64,000 nucleotides of DNA from assembly GCA_016781505.1 (NCBI GenBank), contig JADDQF010000054.1, forward strand, positions 1 to 64,000, written 5' to 3'. Each line of letters opens with the position of its first letter. Position 1 is the stretch's first letter. Under the pieces are notes generated by a model that had not been told where the DNA came from, did not search any database, and saw only the letters and a program-made list of their open reading frames with translations. Positions 8,613 to 18,023 of the stretch are shown here, in pieces. The position numbers and the translations under genes are program-made. The stretch is from a bacterium. Lineage in GTDB: Bacteria; Chloroflexota; Chloroflexia; Chloroflexales; Kallotenuaceae.

Positions 8613-9767
8613 ATGCCCGTGTTTTCACTTTCCGGTCGCGTTGCCGCGTCAACCACGATTACGCCGCTCAACGGCATTACCATCCGGCTCTACGGGCCAG
8701 CCAGCGCGCTCAAAGCAGTACCCGGCGTGAAATTCTTACCGCCAACACCACAGGTACAGTGGACTCGTCAGCTAACAGGGTTTGGCGGCTCACGCTGGGA
8801 ATGCTGGAGCAAGGAGGTGCAGCCCAAGGTGCGGGGCATTACATGGGAGCAATTCCGCGACGAAGCACTGCTGCGGAATCCGCAGCTGCACGCCGACGGA
8901 CGGCTCTTCCGACCGTACAAGGCCTACCTCATTCCTGAAGAGACGACCGTGCCCGGCGGCGTTGTGGAAACGCGCACCGGCGCGCAGGGGAATTACAGCT
9001 TTTCATTATCACAGGCTGCCGCATATGAGCTGCGTATCGAGACGGCTGGCTACCAGCGCTTTGTGCAGCCGGTGGTCGTTAACGCGCAGGTGACGCAGCC
9101 GATATTGCTGGTTCCGCTCGTCGGCAATGCTGCCCGGCCGACAAGCAATGTCCGCTCAGCCCGGCCAGACCACGCAACACTGCCGGCCAAGATCCAGCTG
9201 CTGATCGCGCAAGCCTTGGCGATGCTGGGTGACGATGCGCACGTCTTCGACACGCTGCCGCCTGATTTGCGCCGAATGTGCTACGGCGCTGGATTCCTGT
9301 CCGATCCCAATCATCCCCGCTACAAAGATTTTGCCTGCGCCGATGTCGTCAGCATTGTGTTGAAGGCAGCCGGCTGTAACATTACCTGGAGCAGCGCTGC
9401 CAATCCCCATATGGCAGATTATTACCACCCGGACCGGGGCACCCCCGAGCTTGTCGAAATAACCAACCCACGCGACTGGTATCCGGGCGATATTCTGGTC
9501 TACGGCTCCAACAAACCGTCTTCACGTGCTGGGCACGTCAACATGTATGTCGGGCCATTCTCGGGCGTGGATCGAAGCGGCAAGACCTACGGCCTCAGCG
9601 ATGGCGTAGACGTTGTTGAAGGCAGCCTTGATTTTTGGGCGAATGGTCGGGAGCTGGGAACCGGAATTATCGGATGCAACCTTCAGCGCTGCCTGCAATC
9701 CAAGCGTGGTGCTTACTCCTGGGTACGACATGTGCGGCTACGCGAGCTGGCAAAGCTGCGTGGCTAG
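8613..9767 (+). CDS. Carboxypeptidase-regulatory-like domain plus NlpC/P60-like cysteine hydrolase
   Basis: A protein of 384 residues if it starts at the ATG at 8613, behind GGAGG at 8596-8600; an ATG at 8583 is possible. The N-terminal 170 residues look like a beta-rich carboxypeptidase-regulatory fold (FSLSGRV, then GNYSFSLSQAAAYELRIETA). The C-terminal part has a cysteine-hydrolase pattern: FACADVVSIVLKAAG with the presumed nucleophile cysteine, DWYPGDILVYG, and AGHVNMYVG with the partner histidine, as in NlpC/P60 or DUF1287 proteins. No signal peptide is visible, unusual for a peptidoglycan hydrolase. Specific function not recognised. Confidence 0.6.
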   Translation: MPVFSLSGRVAASTTITPLNGITIRLYGPASALKAVPGVKFLPPTPQVQWTRQLTGFGGSRWECWSKEVQPKVRGITWEQFRDEALLRNPQLHADGRLFRPYKAYLIPEETTVPGGVVETRTGAQGNYSFSLSQAAAYELRIETAGYQRFVQPVVVNAQVTQPILLVPLVGNAARPTSNVRSARPDHATLPAKIQLLIAQALAMLGDDAHVFDTLPPDLRRMCYGAGFLSDPNHPRYKDFACADVVSIVLKAAGCNITWSSAANPHMADYYHPDRGTPELVEITNPRDWYPGDILVYGSNKPSSRAGHVNMYVGPFSGVDRSGKTYGLSDGVDVVEGSLDFWANGRELGTGIIGCNLQRCLQSKRGAYSWVRHVRLRELAKLRG

Positions 9768-9770
9768 AAA

Positions 9771-9785
9771 CTGTTGGCGCAACAG
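9771..9785. terminator. Small hairpin between convergent genes
   Basis: CTGTTG (9771-9776) and CAACAG (9780-9785) around a three-base loop lie in the 26-base gap between the converging cysteine-hydrolase and YfhO genes. Weak on its own. Confidence 0.25.
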
Positions 9786-9793
9786 GTGGAAGA

Positions 9794-12304
9794 TCAAGAC
9801 GTGACCGGCCTGTTGCTGCCGCGCCACAGCAGGCCGAGCATGATCGCAACAAGCGTCAATCCCAAAAAGCTCAGGCAAGCGCCGATCACCAATGAGCGCG
9901 GACGATAGCGGAATTCCACCTGATGCTCACCCGCCGGTACTGCCACGCCACGCAGCACCAAATCCGCCGCATAGACCTTCGTTGGGCGTCCATCCACAGT
10001 AGCTTCCCAGCCGGGATACAATGTATCGCTCATAACCAGCATGGCCGGTGCGCTAGCCTGCACTGCGATGGTCACATGATTGGGCGTATAGCTCGTCACC
10101 GTCGTGCTTTCGTGGGCGCCAGCCGCCGCGGGCTGCAGTGGCGGAGCTGGCTCAGACAGCAGCACGGTCTGGCCGACCGGGAACTCGGCCGCCGTGAGCC
10201 GCGTGAGCAGCGCTGTAGCATCGGGAAATGTTTCGGCAGTGTGCACCAGAAAAGCACGGGGCAGCGCGGTTGGGTTAAGGTAAATTGCGCCTTCATCACC
10301 CCGCTGCACCAGCTCAAGGTTGGGATAGTGTTGTTCATTCGGACTTTGCGGATTGAAAAGCACATAGCGGACACCCATCAGATCCAGCAGCCGCCGCGCT
10401 TTGTAGGCTTCGGCAAGATACACCCGCACCCAACCTGGATCGTCGCTCAGCTTGCCCTCCCAGGCCCGGGCAAACTGCAAATACTGTCGCGAAAAGAGCG
10501 AGGCGTAGCCACGTGGATCTTGAATCCCGAAGGCGCTGGGAAGGTTAGGCTGAAACGATGGATAATCGGCCGCCAGCACCCGGTACAGCTCGCGATCTTG
10601 GGCCAGGAAGTGACTTGTTCGGGTCGGCGGATAGACCATATCGCCCGAAAGGTTGTTGCGCACCGCCGCGGGCCCAAGCGCGGCCAGCAGATCGGCAGTG
10701 GGCTGGAATAAGCGCTCGGGATCGGCACTACTTTGCACGGGCAGCCCGTACCAACCCAGATCAAGCGCAACCAGCAGCACAGCCGCCGCGCCGAGAATGG
10801 TGCGAACGTACCGCGACTGTAGCGCACCCACGACGCGTAGCACCAGCAGCAGCAATGCCAGCAGGAGCGACGCGAGCGCGACCAGCAGCGGGAACAGCCG
10901 CAGCCCCTGGTACAACAGCGACAGGTACTCGCCATAGCGCGATCGAGGGGTGAACAGCTGCAGATGCCACAGCAAAGCAGCGCCGAGCGCCAGCAGCGCG
11001 GCTGCAACCAATCCCCGGCTCAACCACAACAGTCTGGGAGACGATCGCACACTCGTTTCCAACTCCGCAGCAGCAGGCCCCACGTCAAGGAGCTCCTCAA
11101 GACCAAAGCCAGCCAACAGGGCTAGCGCTAGCGCCAACACCATCGTCCAGCGATCCGTGCCTGGCAGCTGATTGAGCAGCGGAATCTGCCGCAGCACTTC
11201 CGCGGGCGTCGCAGTCAGGCCGAGGGTGGTCAGCGCGAGCAGCAGCAACGTGGCACGTTGTGAATTTCGCGCATGCCAGGCACCAATCAGGGCCAGCAGC
11301 AGCGGCAGCAGACCGGCATATGGGTAGACTGGAATTGCCTGAGGCTCGCCCAACGCCACGCCGGGACGGGGTCCGCCAAACGCGGCTGGAATCACGAAAC
11401 GCAGCAAGTTAAGACCGCTCGCCACACGGCCTACTGATCCGACCCGTTGACTATCACGAGCCAGCTCAATTGTCGGCAGCCACTGCGCCGCGCTGAGCAG
11501 CAGCGAAAGACCAGCGACTGCCAGCAGCATTCCCAGCGCGCCCCCAAGTTTACTAGGCTTTGTCAGCGCCCGCCGCGCTAGCCAATAAATCGCCACCGCG
11601 CCGCCGACATAAAAGGCGAGCTGGAGCTGGCACAGCACGCATAGCGCTAGCACAACGCCGGCCGCAATAGCATAGGCCCAGTGACGCTTGCGATACATAT
11701 TCAGCCCACGCTCACCCACCGCATGTTGCTCATAACGTTCCACACAAGCTAAAGCCACCGGCAGCCAGGCAGAAACAGCGCTAAACTCGGGAAAGAGCAG
11801 CCAGGCCATCAGAAAGCCGTTGCCCATGTAGCCAACGCCCGCCAGCGTTGCCGAAACTGGACGAAGGCCGAGGGTACGCGCCAGCCAGTAGCTACCAAGC
11901 CCCGCCAACGCCAGATGTACCAAGGCAAACCAGCCGAACGCCGGGCCGACCGGGAGCAACAGAAACAGCACGCTGAGCGGATACAACAGCGCCGAGTAGC
12001 CGTCGGCCAGCAACGGCATCCCACCCAGCACAAACGGATTCCACAGCGGCAAGTGACCGTCGCGCAGCATTTGGGTCGCGATCAGCCGGCGGGGAAAATA
12101 TTCCAAGACCAGGTCGCTGGGAAACGCGTTGGCGACAGCGGTGCGCTCGTAGGAGTAGCGCCAGGGCGGCATATGCGCAACAAGATCGAGTGGCAAAAAA
12201 ACTTCGCCGCGCAGAATTGGTCGCCATAGGACGGCGACCGCCGCGGCCAGGAATACGGCACCGGCAACAAGGTCAGCGTGATGCCGACGGATGAACAATT
12301 GCAT
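9794..12304 (-). CDS. YfhO family membrane protein (putative glycosyltransferase-type)
   Basis: An 836-residue polytopic membrane protein. The N-terminus has the family pattern: a first membrane helix, then RGEVFLPLDLVAHMPPW and DLVLEYFPRRLIATQM, followed by at least ten hydrophobic helices to about residue 510. A large outer-side domain comes next, and the end has the diagnostic SDTLYPGWEATVDG, then AGEHQVEFRYRP and a last membrane helix. In Firmicutes YfhO-type proteins take part in glycosylation of cell wall polymers using lipid-linked sugars; the substrate here is unknown. No clear Shine-Dalgarno is seen before the ATG. It lies downstream of pcrA on the same strand with a 419-base gap. 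Confidence 0.85.
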   Translation of the reverse strand: MQLFIRRHHADLVAGAVFLAAAVAVLWRPILRGEVFLPLDLVAHMPPWRYSYERTAVANAFPSDLVLEYFPRRLIATQMLRDGHLPLWNPFVLGGMPLLADGYSALLYPLSVLFLLLPVGPAFGWFALVHLALAGLGSYWLARTLGLRPVSATLAGVGYMGNGFLMAWLLFPEFSAVSAWLPVALACVERYEQHAVGERGLNMYRKRHWAYAIAAGVVLALCVLCQLQLAFYVGGAVAIYWLARRALTKPSKLGGALGMLLAVAGLSLLLSAAQWLPTIELARDSQRVGSVGRVASGLNLLRFVIPAAFGGPRPGVALGEPQAIPVYPYAGLLPLLLALIGAWHARNSQRATLLLLALTTLGLTATPAEVLRQIPLLNQLPGTDRWTMVLALALALLAGFGLEELLDVGPAAAELETSVRSSPRLLWLSRGLVAAALLALGAALLWHLQLFTPRSRYGEYLSLLYQGLRLFPLLVALASLLLALLLLVLRVVGALQSRYVRTILGAAAVLLVALDLGWYGLPVQSSADPERLFQPTADLLAALGPAAVRNNLSGDMVYPPTRTSHFLAQDRELYRVLAADYPSFQPNLPSAFGIQDPRGYASLFSRQYLQFARAWEGKLSDDPGWVRVYLAEAYKARRLLDLMGVRYVLFNPQSPNEQHYPNLELVQRGDEGAIYLNPTALPRAFLVHTAETFPDATALLTRLTAAEFPVGQTVLLSEPAPPLQPAAAGAHESTTVTSYTPNHVTIAVQASAPAMLVMSDTLYPGWEATVDGRPTKVYAADLVLRGVAVPAGEHQVEFRYRPRSLVIGACLSFLGLTLVAIMLGLLWRGSNRPVTS

Positions 12305-12723
12305 TCGGGTGTTTACAGCCTCGGTCTACAACAACGGACGATGCCAGCTCATCAAGACCACCGTCCAACCTGTACCAAACGCCGAGATTGTACCACTCTC
12401 CGCACAAACGCGACCAAATCCATTTCGATCTGGGTTCCTCATGCATGGGCTAGGCAGCTCAAGCGTCGGGGGCGCAGCCAGCATCATGTGCCGGAGCGCT
12501 CTCCCCCGAGCGAGAAAGGGCGGGATGGCAGTCGACGTAGGGATGCGCAGTCGTGCACTATTGGCCACGCAGTTGTTTTTGGAGGTCGGCGAGGCACACC
12601 GACGTAGCGGCACGATCCACGACGCAAAAGGGAGCATAGCCTCCGCTCTCCACAGGCTACCCCCCGTACTCGCGTCATTCATGACGCCTTTGTCATACAT
12701 GACGCGCACATCCCTTCAAGATC
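12305..12723. other. 419-base gap between pcrA and the YfhO gene
   Basis: No convincing gene: frames open on both strands have serine/arginine/proline-rich composition and no start signals. A minus-strand TACAAT at 12387-12392 could be a -10 for the YfhO gene but lacks a good -35. The only ordered structure is the paired palindrome listed at 12673-12704. Confidence 0.5.
12673..12704. promoter_or_regulatory. Paired palindrome GTCAT-N2-ATGAC (operator-like)
   Basis: Two near-identical inverted repeats, CGTCATTCATGACG (12673-12686) and TGTCATACATGACG (12691-12704), have centres 18 bases apart. They begin 20 bases beyond the stop codon of pcrA. Two copies of one 12-bp dyad on nearly the same helix face suggest binding sites for a dimeric regulator; an alternative is mutually exclusive RNA hairpins. 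Confidence 0.4.
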
Positions 12724-15291
12724 CTACCCCTTCACAGCCTCCAGCCGGGCAAAGGCGGCCAGCAGCCGCTTAACCCCCTGCCCCACAAACGCTACCGTTA
12801 CCTCTTCATCGTCGCCCTTCACCGCCGACGAGACGACGATGCCCTCGCCGAACTGCGCGTGACGCACCTTTTGGCCGGGCGAGAACTTCGCTGTCGCTGC
12901 CGGCTTAAGTGGCGTCGTGTTTTTCTTCGCGGTGCTGCCCCAGCTGGTCGCCGCCCGTGTCTTCTGGCTTGCCCCCGCTGGACGAGCGCCAAACGACGAG
13001 CGGCCCGTAAACATCGAGCTTTGGCCAAATGACGACGTTTGAGCGTCCCGCTGCTCCTTGCGCCGCACCATATCTGGTGGAATATCGGCCAGGAAGCGCG
13101 AAGGCGTGGCAATATTTTCGCGGCCATACAGCCGACGCTTAAAGGCGTAGTACAAAAACAACCGCCGTTCGGCGCGGGTGGCCGCCACGTACAGGAGCCG
13201 ACGCTCTTCTTCAAGCTGATCCGGATCTTCGAGTGAGCGGGAGTGCGGGAGCAGCCCTTCTTCCAGCCCGACGATAAACACATTGGGATATTCCAAGCCC
13301 TTAGCCTGGTGCATCGTGATCAGCGTTACCGTATCCTGCTCCGTCGCCAGATCGTCGGTGGCGGCAACCAGCGCCACCTCTTCCAAAAAGGTCGGCAGCT
13401 GCGCTTCACGGGGAAAGTTACTGTACTGGCTGCCGACGGTGCGCAGCTCAAGCACGTTTTCCCACCGGTTCTCGCCCTCTTCGTCGCCATGCTCACGCAT
13501 CAAGGCATCGTGGAACCGCGTCCGCTCCAGGATAAAATCGAGCAGCTCGATCAAGCCGCGGTCCTCTTTGGCCTTGATCAGCTCATCCGTCAGCTGCAGA
13601 AAGCCAAGGAGGGCCGCCCGCGCGCGAGCATTGAATGGCGTGCTAACTTGCTCGCTCTCGTCGCCGAGGAGCTGCAAGGCCGTGTAGATCGGCACAGCCA
13701 GGTCCGCAGCCCATGTTCCCAACAGCGCAATTGTTTGCCGCCCAATCCCGGGTGTAGCCTCCAATATCCGCTCCATGCTGACGCTATCGAATGGATTCGA
13801 GACCAGCCGCAGATAGGCGAGCACATCCTTGATCTCTTTCCGCTCGTAAAAGCGCACACCACCGATCAAGCGGTAGCGAATCCCGCGCGTCAAAAACGCT
13901 TCTTCAAGCGCCCGCGACTGCGCATTCGTTCGGTACAGCACCGCACAATCCCTGAGCTCTGTTTCGCCCCTGGCGCGCAGCCGCTCGATCTCATCGCACA
14001 CCATGCGCGCTTCTTCATCCTCGTTGTAGGCTTCGCGCAGCATGACTTCAACACCTTTGTCATTTTGCGTCCACAAGCGCTTAATATGTTTACGCGTGCC
14101 ACTGGCGTTAATCAGTGCACCAGCCACATCCAAAATAGCTTGAGTCGAGCGATAATTTTGCTCCAGCAGGATCAGCTTAGCGTCGGGAAAATCGTCCTCG
14201 AATTGCAGCACATAGCGCATATTAGCGCCGCGAAAGGCATAAACGCTTTGATCCTCGTCGCCCACGGCAAACAGATTGCGGTAATGGCCGGAAATCTGTT
14301 TGGCGAACACGTATTGGACGGTGTTGACGTCCTGATATTCGTCGATCAGGACATGCACAAAGCGCTTCTGATAGCTTTCCAATACATGGGGCTTGGTATC
14401 AAACAAGCGCACCGTCAGGCCGAGCAGATCGTCGAAGTCGAGCGCGTTGTTGGCTTGGAGCCGCTTCTGATACGCGTCATAGCAGCGCGCCACGATCTCA
14501 TCCCAGTAGGAACGCCCTACCGCCGCAAACTCGGCCGGACCAACAAGCTCATTTTTGGCGCGCGAAATCGCGGAGTGTATCGCGCGCGGTGGGTATTGCT
14601 TCTCGTCCAGGTTCAGCTCTTTGATGACCTGCCGCATCAGCCGGGTTTGATCGTCGTCGTCGTACACGGTAAAGTCGGGGCGGTAGGTAATGATGCCCCG
14701 CCGGATCGCCTCTTCGCGCACGCTCTGGGGCAGCCATTGCTTCGGGTCCGCCTGCACCACAACCTGCGGCTGGCGCGCAAGACTGGTCAATGCCTGCTCC
14801 AACGCGTCGTTGTCACGGTACACCACGGCCCGGCGGCTGCGATTGGCTGCGTCGTTTTCGCGCCGCGCATCGAAGATTAATACGCTGGCGCGGTCGCCCA
14901 GCCGGGCCAGCGCGTCATGCGCCACGGCGTCGTCGGCCGGAAACTCGACCAGCACTTTGCTCCAGCCCAGCTTTTCGATATCGTGGCGCAGGAAGCGAAT
15001 ACACACCGAGTGAAACGTTCCCACCATTAGCCGTTTGGTCAGCTCCTCGCCAATCAGCGTATGCAACCGTTCCTTCATCTCTTTGGCGGCTTTGTTGGTG
15101 AACGTAACCGCCAGAATCGCGTGGGGATCGATGCCAACGTTGGCGATCAGATACGCGATCCTGTGCGTCAGCACGCGAGTCTTGCCCGAGCCGGGACCCG
15201 CCAGCACCAGGACAGGTCCGCCCAGCGCCTGTACCGCCCGCTGCTGGGGCTCATTAAGCTTGTCTAAAATATGGATTGCGCCTGCCATCAT
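12724..15291 (-). CDS. pcrA: UvrD/PcrA superfamily 1 DNA helicase with a large 1B-region insertion
   Basis: An 855-residue 3'-5' DNA helicase for repair and replication. Walker A AGPGSGKTRVL (31-41), motif Ia AVTFTNKAAKEM, motif II VLIDEYQDVN, motif III AVGDEDQSVYAFRGA, motif IV LEQNYRS, motif V ITMHQAKGLEYPNVF and motif VI LLYVAATRAERRLF are all present. The C-terminus keeps the PcrA-type Tudor-like domain (GQKVRHAQFGEGIVV). The oddity is about 90 extra residues (roughly 112-204) between IEKLGW and FTVYDDDDQ, where relatives have only a few; this explains most of the excess over the usual 720-750. The start follows a GTGAGG-type site. It lies downstream of P450 no. 2. Confidence 0.93.
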   Translation of the reverse strand: MMAGAIHILDKLNEPQQRAVQALGGPVLVLAGPGSGKTRVLTHRIAYLIANVGIDPHAILAVTFTNKAAKEMKERLHTLIGEELTKRLMVGTFHSVCIRFLRHDIEKLGWSKVLVEFPADDAVAHDALARLGDRASVLIFDARRENDAANRSRRAVVYRDNDALEQALTSLARQPQVVVQADPKQWLPQSVREEAIRRGIITYRPDFTVYDDDDQTRLMRQVIKELNLDEKQYPPRAIHSAISRAKNELVGPAEFAAVGRSYWDEIVARCYDAYQKRLQANNALDFDDLLGLTVRLFDTKPHVLESYQKRFVHVLIDEYQDVNTVQYVFAKQISGHYRNLFAVGDEDQSVYAFRGANMRYVLQFEDDFPDAKLILLEQNYRSTQAILDVAGALINASGTRKHIKRLWTQNDKGVEVMLREAYNEDEEARMVCDEIERLRARGETELRDCAVLYRTNAQSRALEEAFLTRGIRYRLIGGVRFYERKEIKDVLAYLRLVSNPFDSVSMERILEATPGIGRQTIALLGTWAADLAVPIYTALQLLGDESEQVSTPFNARARAALLGFLQLTDELIKAKEDRGLIELLDFILERTRFHDALMREHGDEEGENRWENVLELRTVGSQYSNFPREAQLPTFLEEVALVAATDDLATEQDTVTLITMHQAKGLEYPNVFIVGLEEGLLPHSRSLEDPDQLEEERRLLYVAATRAERRLFLYYAFKRRLYGRENIATPSRFLADIPPDMVRRKEQRDAQTSSFGQSSMFTGRSSFGARPAGASQKTRAATSWGSTAKKNTTPLKPAATAKFSPGQKVRHAQFGEGIVVSSAVKGDDEEVTVAFVGQGVKRLLAAFARLEAVKG

Positions 15292-15366
15292 AGCCTCACT
15301 AGATCATCTGTGCGTAGTTTAACACACAGGGCCTAGTCATTGCAGGGGAATATCGGGCGGCCGTGG

Positions 15367-16713
15367 TCATGCGGCGGATTGCTCCTGAACATGGACGAGC
15401 AGGCCGTCTTTGGGCATTTTGGTTGGCACCGGCACGGGCTTGAAGCTCTGGCCCGGGAGCAGCTCGAAGCGAAAGTTGCGCAACAGGTGCGACACAATGA
15501 TGCGCATTTGCATCTGCGCGAAGGCAAACCCAACGCAGACGCGGGGACCTCCACCAAAGCCAATCAGCGTGAAAGGCTTCCGACCTTCGTCGCGGTGCGG
15601 CGCGAATCGATCAGGGTCAAAGCGCGGCGGGTCGTGCCATAGCGTGGACATGTGATGAGTGAACACGCTCGAGTACATCACCGTCCAGCCCGCCGGAATT
15701 CGATAGCCGCCGTACTCAAAGGGCGTGACCACGCCGCGAAAGCCGCCCGGCGCCGGAGGATGCAGCCGCTCTGCCTCGCGCAGAATGCAGTCCAACAGCG
15801 GCAGTCGTTTGAGGTGGGCCAACTCCAATCGACCGGCGCCCACTACGTGCATTTGCTCGGCTACGGCGTGGCGATATACATGGGCATTGCACAGCAGCTC
15901 ATACAGCGTCCACGTCAGCAGCGAGGTCACGGTATCGTGGCCGGCCCACAGCAGCACCAGCAGTTCGTCGATCAGCTCTTCGTCGGTAAAACCTTGATTA
16001 TCGGCATCACGCGCTTGAAGCAGCAGGCCCAGAATATCGTCCTGTACCTGAACGTCCGTAACACGCCGTCTGTCGATAATCAGCTGCAACGTTTGCCGTA
16101 GCTGCTGGCCCGCTCTCCACGCCTTGCCATATGGCGTGCCGGGCACCTTCCAAGCGGGCGGCGCGAACAGGCCGGAAGTAAATACATGAAACAGACGACG
16201 GAACTGCTCTGCCTCGGCGTCGCTCTGCGCGCCCAGCATGAGCCGCGCCGCAATATCGAAGCTAAGCTGCTTGAATGCTTCAAAAAGCTTGAGCGGCTGC
16301 TGGCCGATCCAGGTCGCGGTATGCTCGGCGGTGCGGGTCAGCATAACCGCGAAGTAGCGCTGGAGCATCGCTCCATGCAGCGCCGGCTGGATCATCCGTC
16401 GATGGCGGCGATGTTCCGCGCCGTCGATCAGCGATAGCCCGCCGCCGATCAAGGACGTGATCGGCTTGCCCCAGCCGGTACGCGACGAGAACAGATGGAT
16501 GTGCGAGCCGAGAATAAATTTGTTGGCCTCGGGGCCGAGCAGGACCGCACACGGCCGACCAAGCAGATGCGTCCGCCATACCGCTCCATAGCGCTCGTAC
16601 CGCTCCTGCGCAAAGTGTAGCGGATCGCGCACCCATTGAATGGTTTCGCCAATAATCGGAAGGTTGCGTGGTCCGGGTGGCAGCGGCAGAACATGTGCGG
16701 TTGAAACAGCCAT
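15367..16713 (-). CDS. Cytochrome P450 no. 2
   Basis: A 448-residue soluble P450. Conserved parts are PPGPRNLPIIGE at the N-terminus, WAGHDTVTS in the I helix (257-261), EAER at 313-316, PDRFAPHRD and heme loop FGGGPRVCVG with C393. GGGAG lies eight bases before the ATG. It is quite different from P450 no. 1 in the middle region, so the two are unlikely to be recent duplicates. Style is similar to bacterial and cyanobacterial P450s of the CYP110/CYP120 type that hydroxylate fatty acids or isoprenoids; substrate unknown. It lies between a glycosyltransferase gene and pcrA on the same strand; no ferredoxin partner is adjacent. Confidence 0.94.
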   Translation of the reverse strand: MAVSTAHVLPLPPGPRNLPIIGETIQWVRDPLHFAQERYERYGAVWRTHLLGRPCAVLLGPEANKFILGSHIHLFSSRTGWGKPITSLIGGGLSLIDGAEHRRHRRMIQPALHGAMLQRYFAVMLTRTAEHTATWIGQQPLKLFEAFKQLSFDIAARLMLGAQSDAEAEQFRRLFHVFTSGLFAPPAWKVPGTPYGKAWRAGQQLRQTLQLIIDRRRVTDVQVQDDILGLLLQARDADNQGFTDEELIDELLVLLWAGHDTVTSLLTWTLYELLCNAHVYRHAVAEQMHVVGAGRLELAHLKRLPLLDCILREAERLHPPAPGGFRGVVTPFEYGGYRIPAGWTVMYSSVFTHHMSTLWHDPPRFDPDRFAPHRDEGRKPFTLIGFGGGPRVCVGFAFAQMQMRIIVSHLLRNFRFELLPGQSFKPVPVPTKMPKDGLLVHVQEQSAA

Positions 16714-16851
16714 ATAACGGCTCCCAAGGTTGGGCGGGGACGTTTACAATTTGGTGGCGCGGCCCTAGTATGCCCGATTATGTGTTTCGCCGCTAGCGTG
16801 GGAGCTAAACAGCACAGGTATTTTAAGAAGCACATCGGGGAGTGGCGAGGG

Positions 16852-17928
16852 TCATTGCCGCGCGAGCACTCGTTGGTAGACGGCAACGAGACCAGCCGCG
16901 AGCTGCTCGTAGCCAAAGTTCGCAGTGATCTTCGCGCGGCCACGCAGGCCCATCGCCCGCCGCAGCTCGGCATCTTCACCTAGGAGCTTGAGCTTGGCGG
17001 CGAAGTCGTCGACGTCGTCAAGGCGGCATAAATAGCCCGATTCGCCATCGTCCACGACTTCGGGCAGCGCGGAAGCGTTGGTGGTCACAACCGGACGGCC
17101 ACACGCTCCCGCCTCGGCCGCGACGATGCCAAAGCCTTCCACGCGCGCCGGAAACAGCAAAATATCGCAGCTTTGGTAGGCGGCAACTAGGCCATCCCGG
17201 TCCGGTGTTCCGATCGGGATCATGCGCGGATGGGCATCCGTCGCCTGCACTGTTTGGAACGACGAGGTGTAAAAGAGCACATAGTCCGGCGGCAGCCGGT
17301 CCATGATCGCGGGCAACAGGTCAAAGCCTTTGCGGCGAGTGCGATTGCCCACAAAGAGCAGCCTGATCCGGGCATTGGACGCGGGCAAGCCGTTGTCAGT
17401 GCGTTGCAGATCCGCCGACGGCACAAACACATCGGTGTCGATGCCATCATACACCACCGTTGTATCCACCATGCCATAGGTAAGAGCAACCTGCTGCTGC
17501 GTGTACTTGCTGACACAAACAACACCATCCGCCCGGCGCACCGAGAGTCCATCGTACACATATTCGACCAGTCGGTAAAAGAGCCGCTGTTGGGGAGAGG
17601 AGTACGGCTGAAGCAGCGGATCGGTGGTCAGGTGGTGCACCGTAGTGACCAGCGGCAGATCGCGGCGTTTGAGCGCCCAGGCGACGCGTGACCGGCCCTG
17701 TACGAGGTCGTAGCCCCGCCACCACCCGGCGCCAAGACCCAGCGGCGCGAGCATCGGCAGAAAATTGTGGAGGTACGGCAGCCGCCGCAGGGTCGGCTCG
17801 TGGCCAGCGCGGCGTATGGAACGAGTGATGTTGTTGATGCCGATATCAACGCCGCCCTTGCCGATCGGCGCGACGTATAGCGGACGGAGCAGACGTTCAT
17901 CAGCCACAAAACACCATCCAGAAGCCAC
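16852..17928 (-). CDS. GT4-type glycosyltransferase
   Basis: A 358-residue GT-B fold glycosyltransferase, cytoplasmic or membrane-associated. The N-terminal acceptor domain has YVAPIGKGGVDIGINNITR; the C-terminal nucleotide-sugar domain has LLFVGNRTRRKGFDLL and the E-x7-E motif in RVEGFGIVAAEAGACGRPVV, followed by the usual SGYLCRLDDVDDFAAKL. The frame begins with GTG at 17926-17928 and no Shine-Dalgarno is seen; a second GTG seven codons in (17905-17907) is an alternative. It follows the SAM methyltransferase gene on the same strand, suggesting a joint role in surface glycan or glycolipid formation, by inference. Confidence 0.88.
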   Translation of the reverse strand: MASGWCFVADERLLRPLYVAPIGKGGVDIGINNITRSIRRAGHEPTLRRLPYLHNFLPMLAPLGLGAGWWRGYDLVQGRSRVAWALKRRDLPLVTTVHHLTTDPLLQPYSSPQQRLFYRLVEYVYDGLSVRRADGVVCVSKYTQQQVALTYGMVDTTVVYDGIDTDVFVPSADLQRTDNGLPASNARIRLLFVGNRTRRKGFDLLPAIMDRLPPDYVLFYTSSFQTVQATDAHPRMIPIGTPDRDGLVAAYQSCDILLFPARVEGFGIVAAEAGACGRPVVTTNASALPEVVDDGESGYLCRLDDVDDFAAKLKLLGEDAELRRAMGLRGRAKITANFGYEQLAAGLVAVYQRVLARQ

Positions 17929-18023
17929 GAAACAGGGTTTACAACACTGCCTGCCGCGTCGGGCGCGGACCTACACGCCGGCCGCCAGCCTGGCACAGCT
18001 CAATGGTCGGCGCTTGGAGTTGC

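Noticed and set aside
12291..12773. Open frames on both strands in the pcrA-YfhO gap
   Set aside because: Ser/Arg/Pro-rich, no Shine-Dalgarno, overlap real gene ends and the paired palindrome; no protein-like pattern.
13243..14880. Long plus-strand open frame (545 codons) opposite pcrA
   Set aside because: It is antisense to a gene with all helicase motifs intact, has no ribosome site and a composition (His, Gln, Arg-rich) typical of the reverse frame of GC-rich coding DNA.
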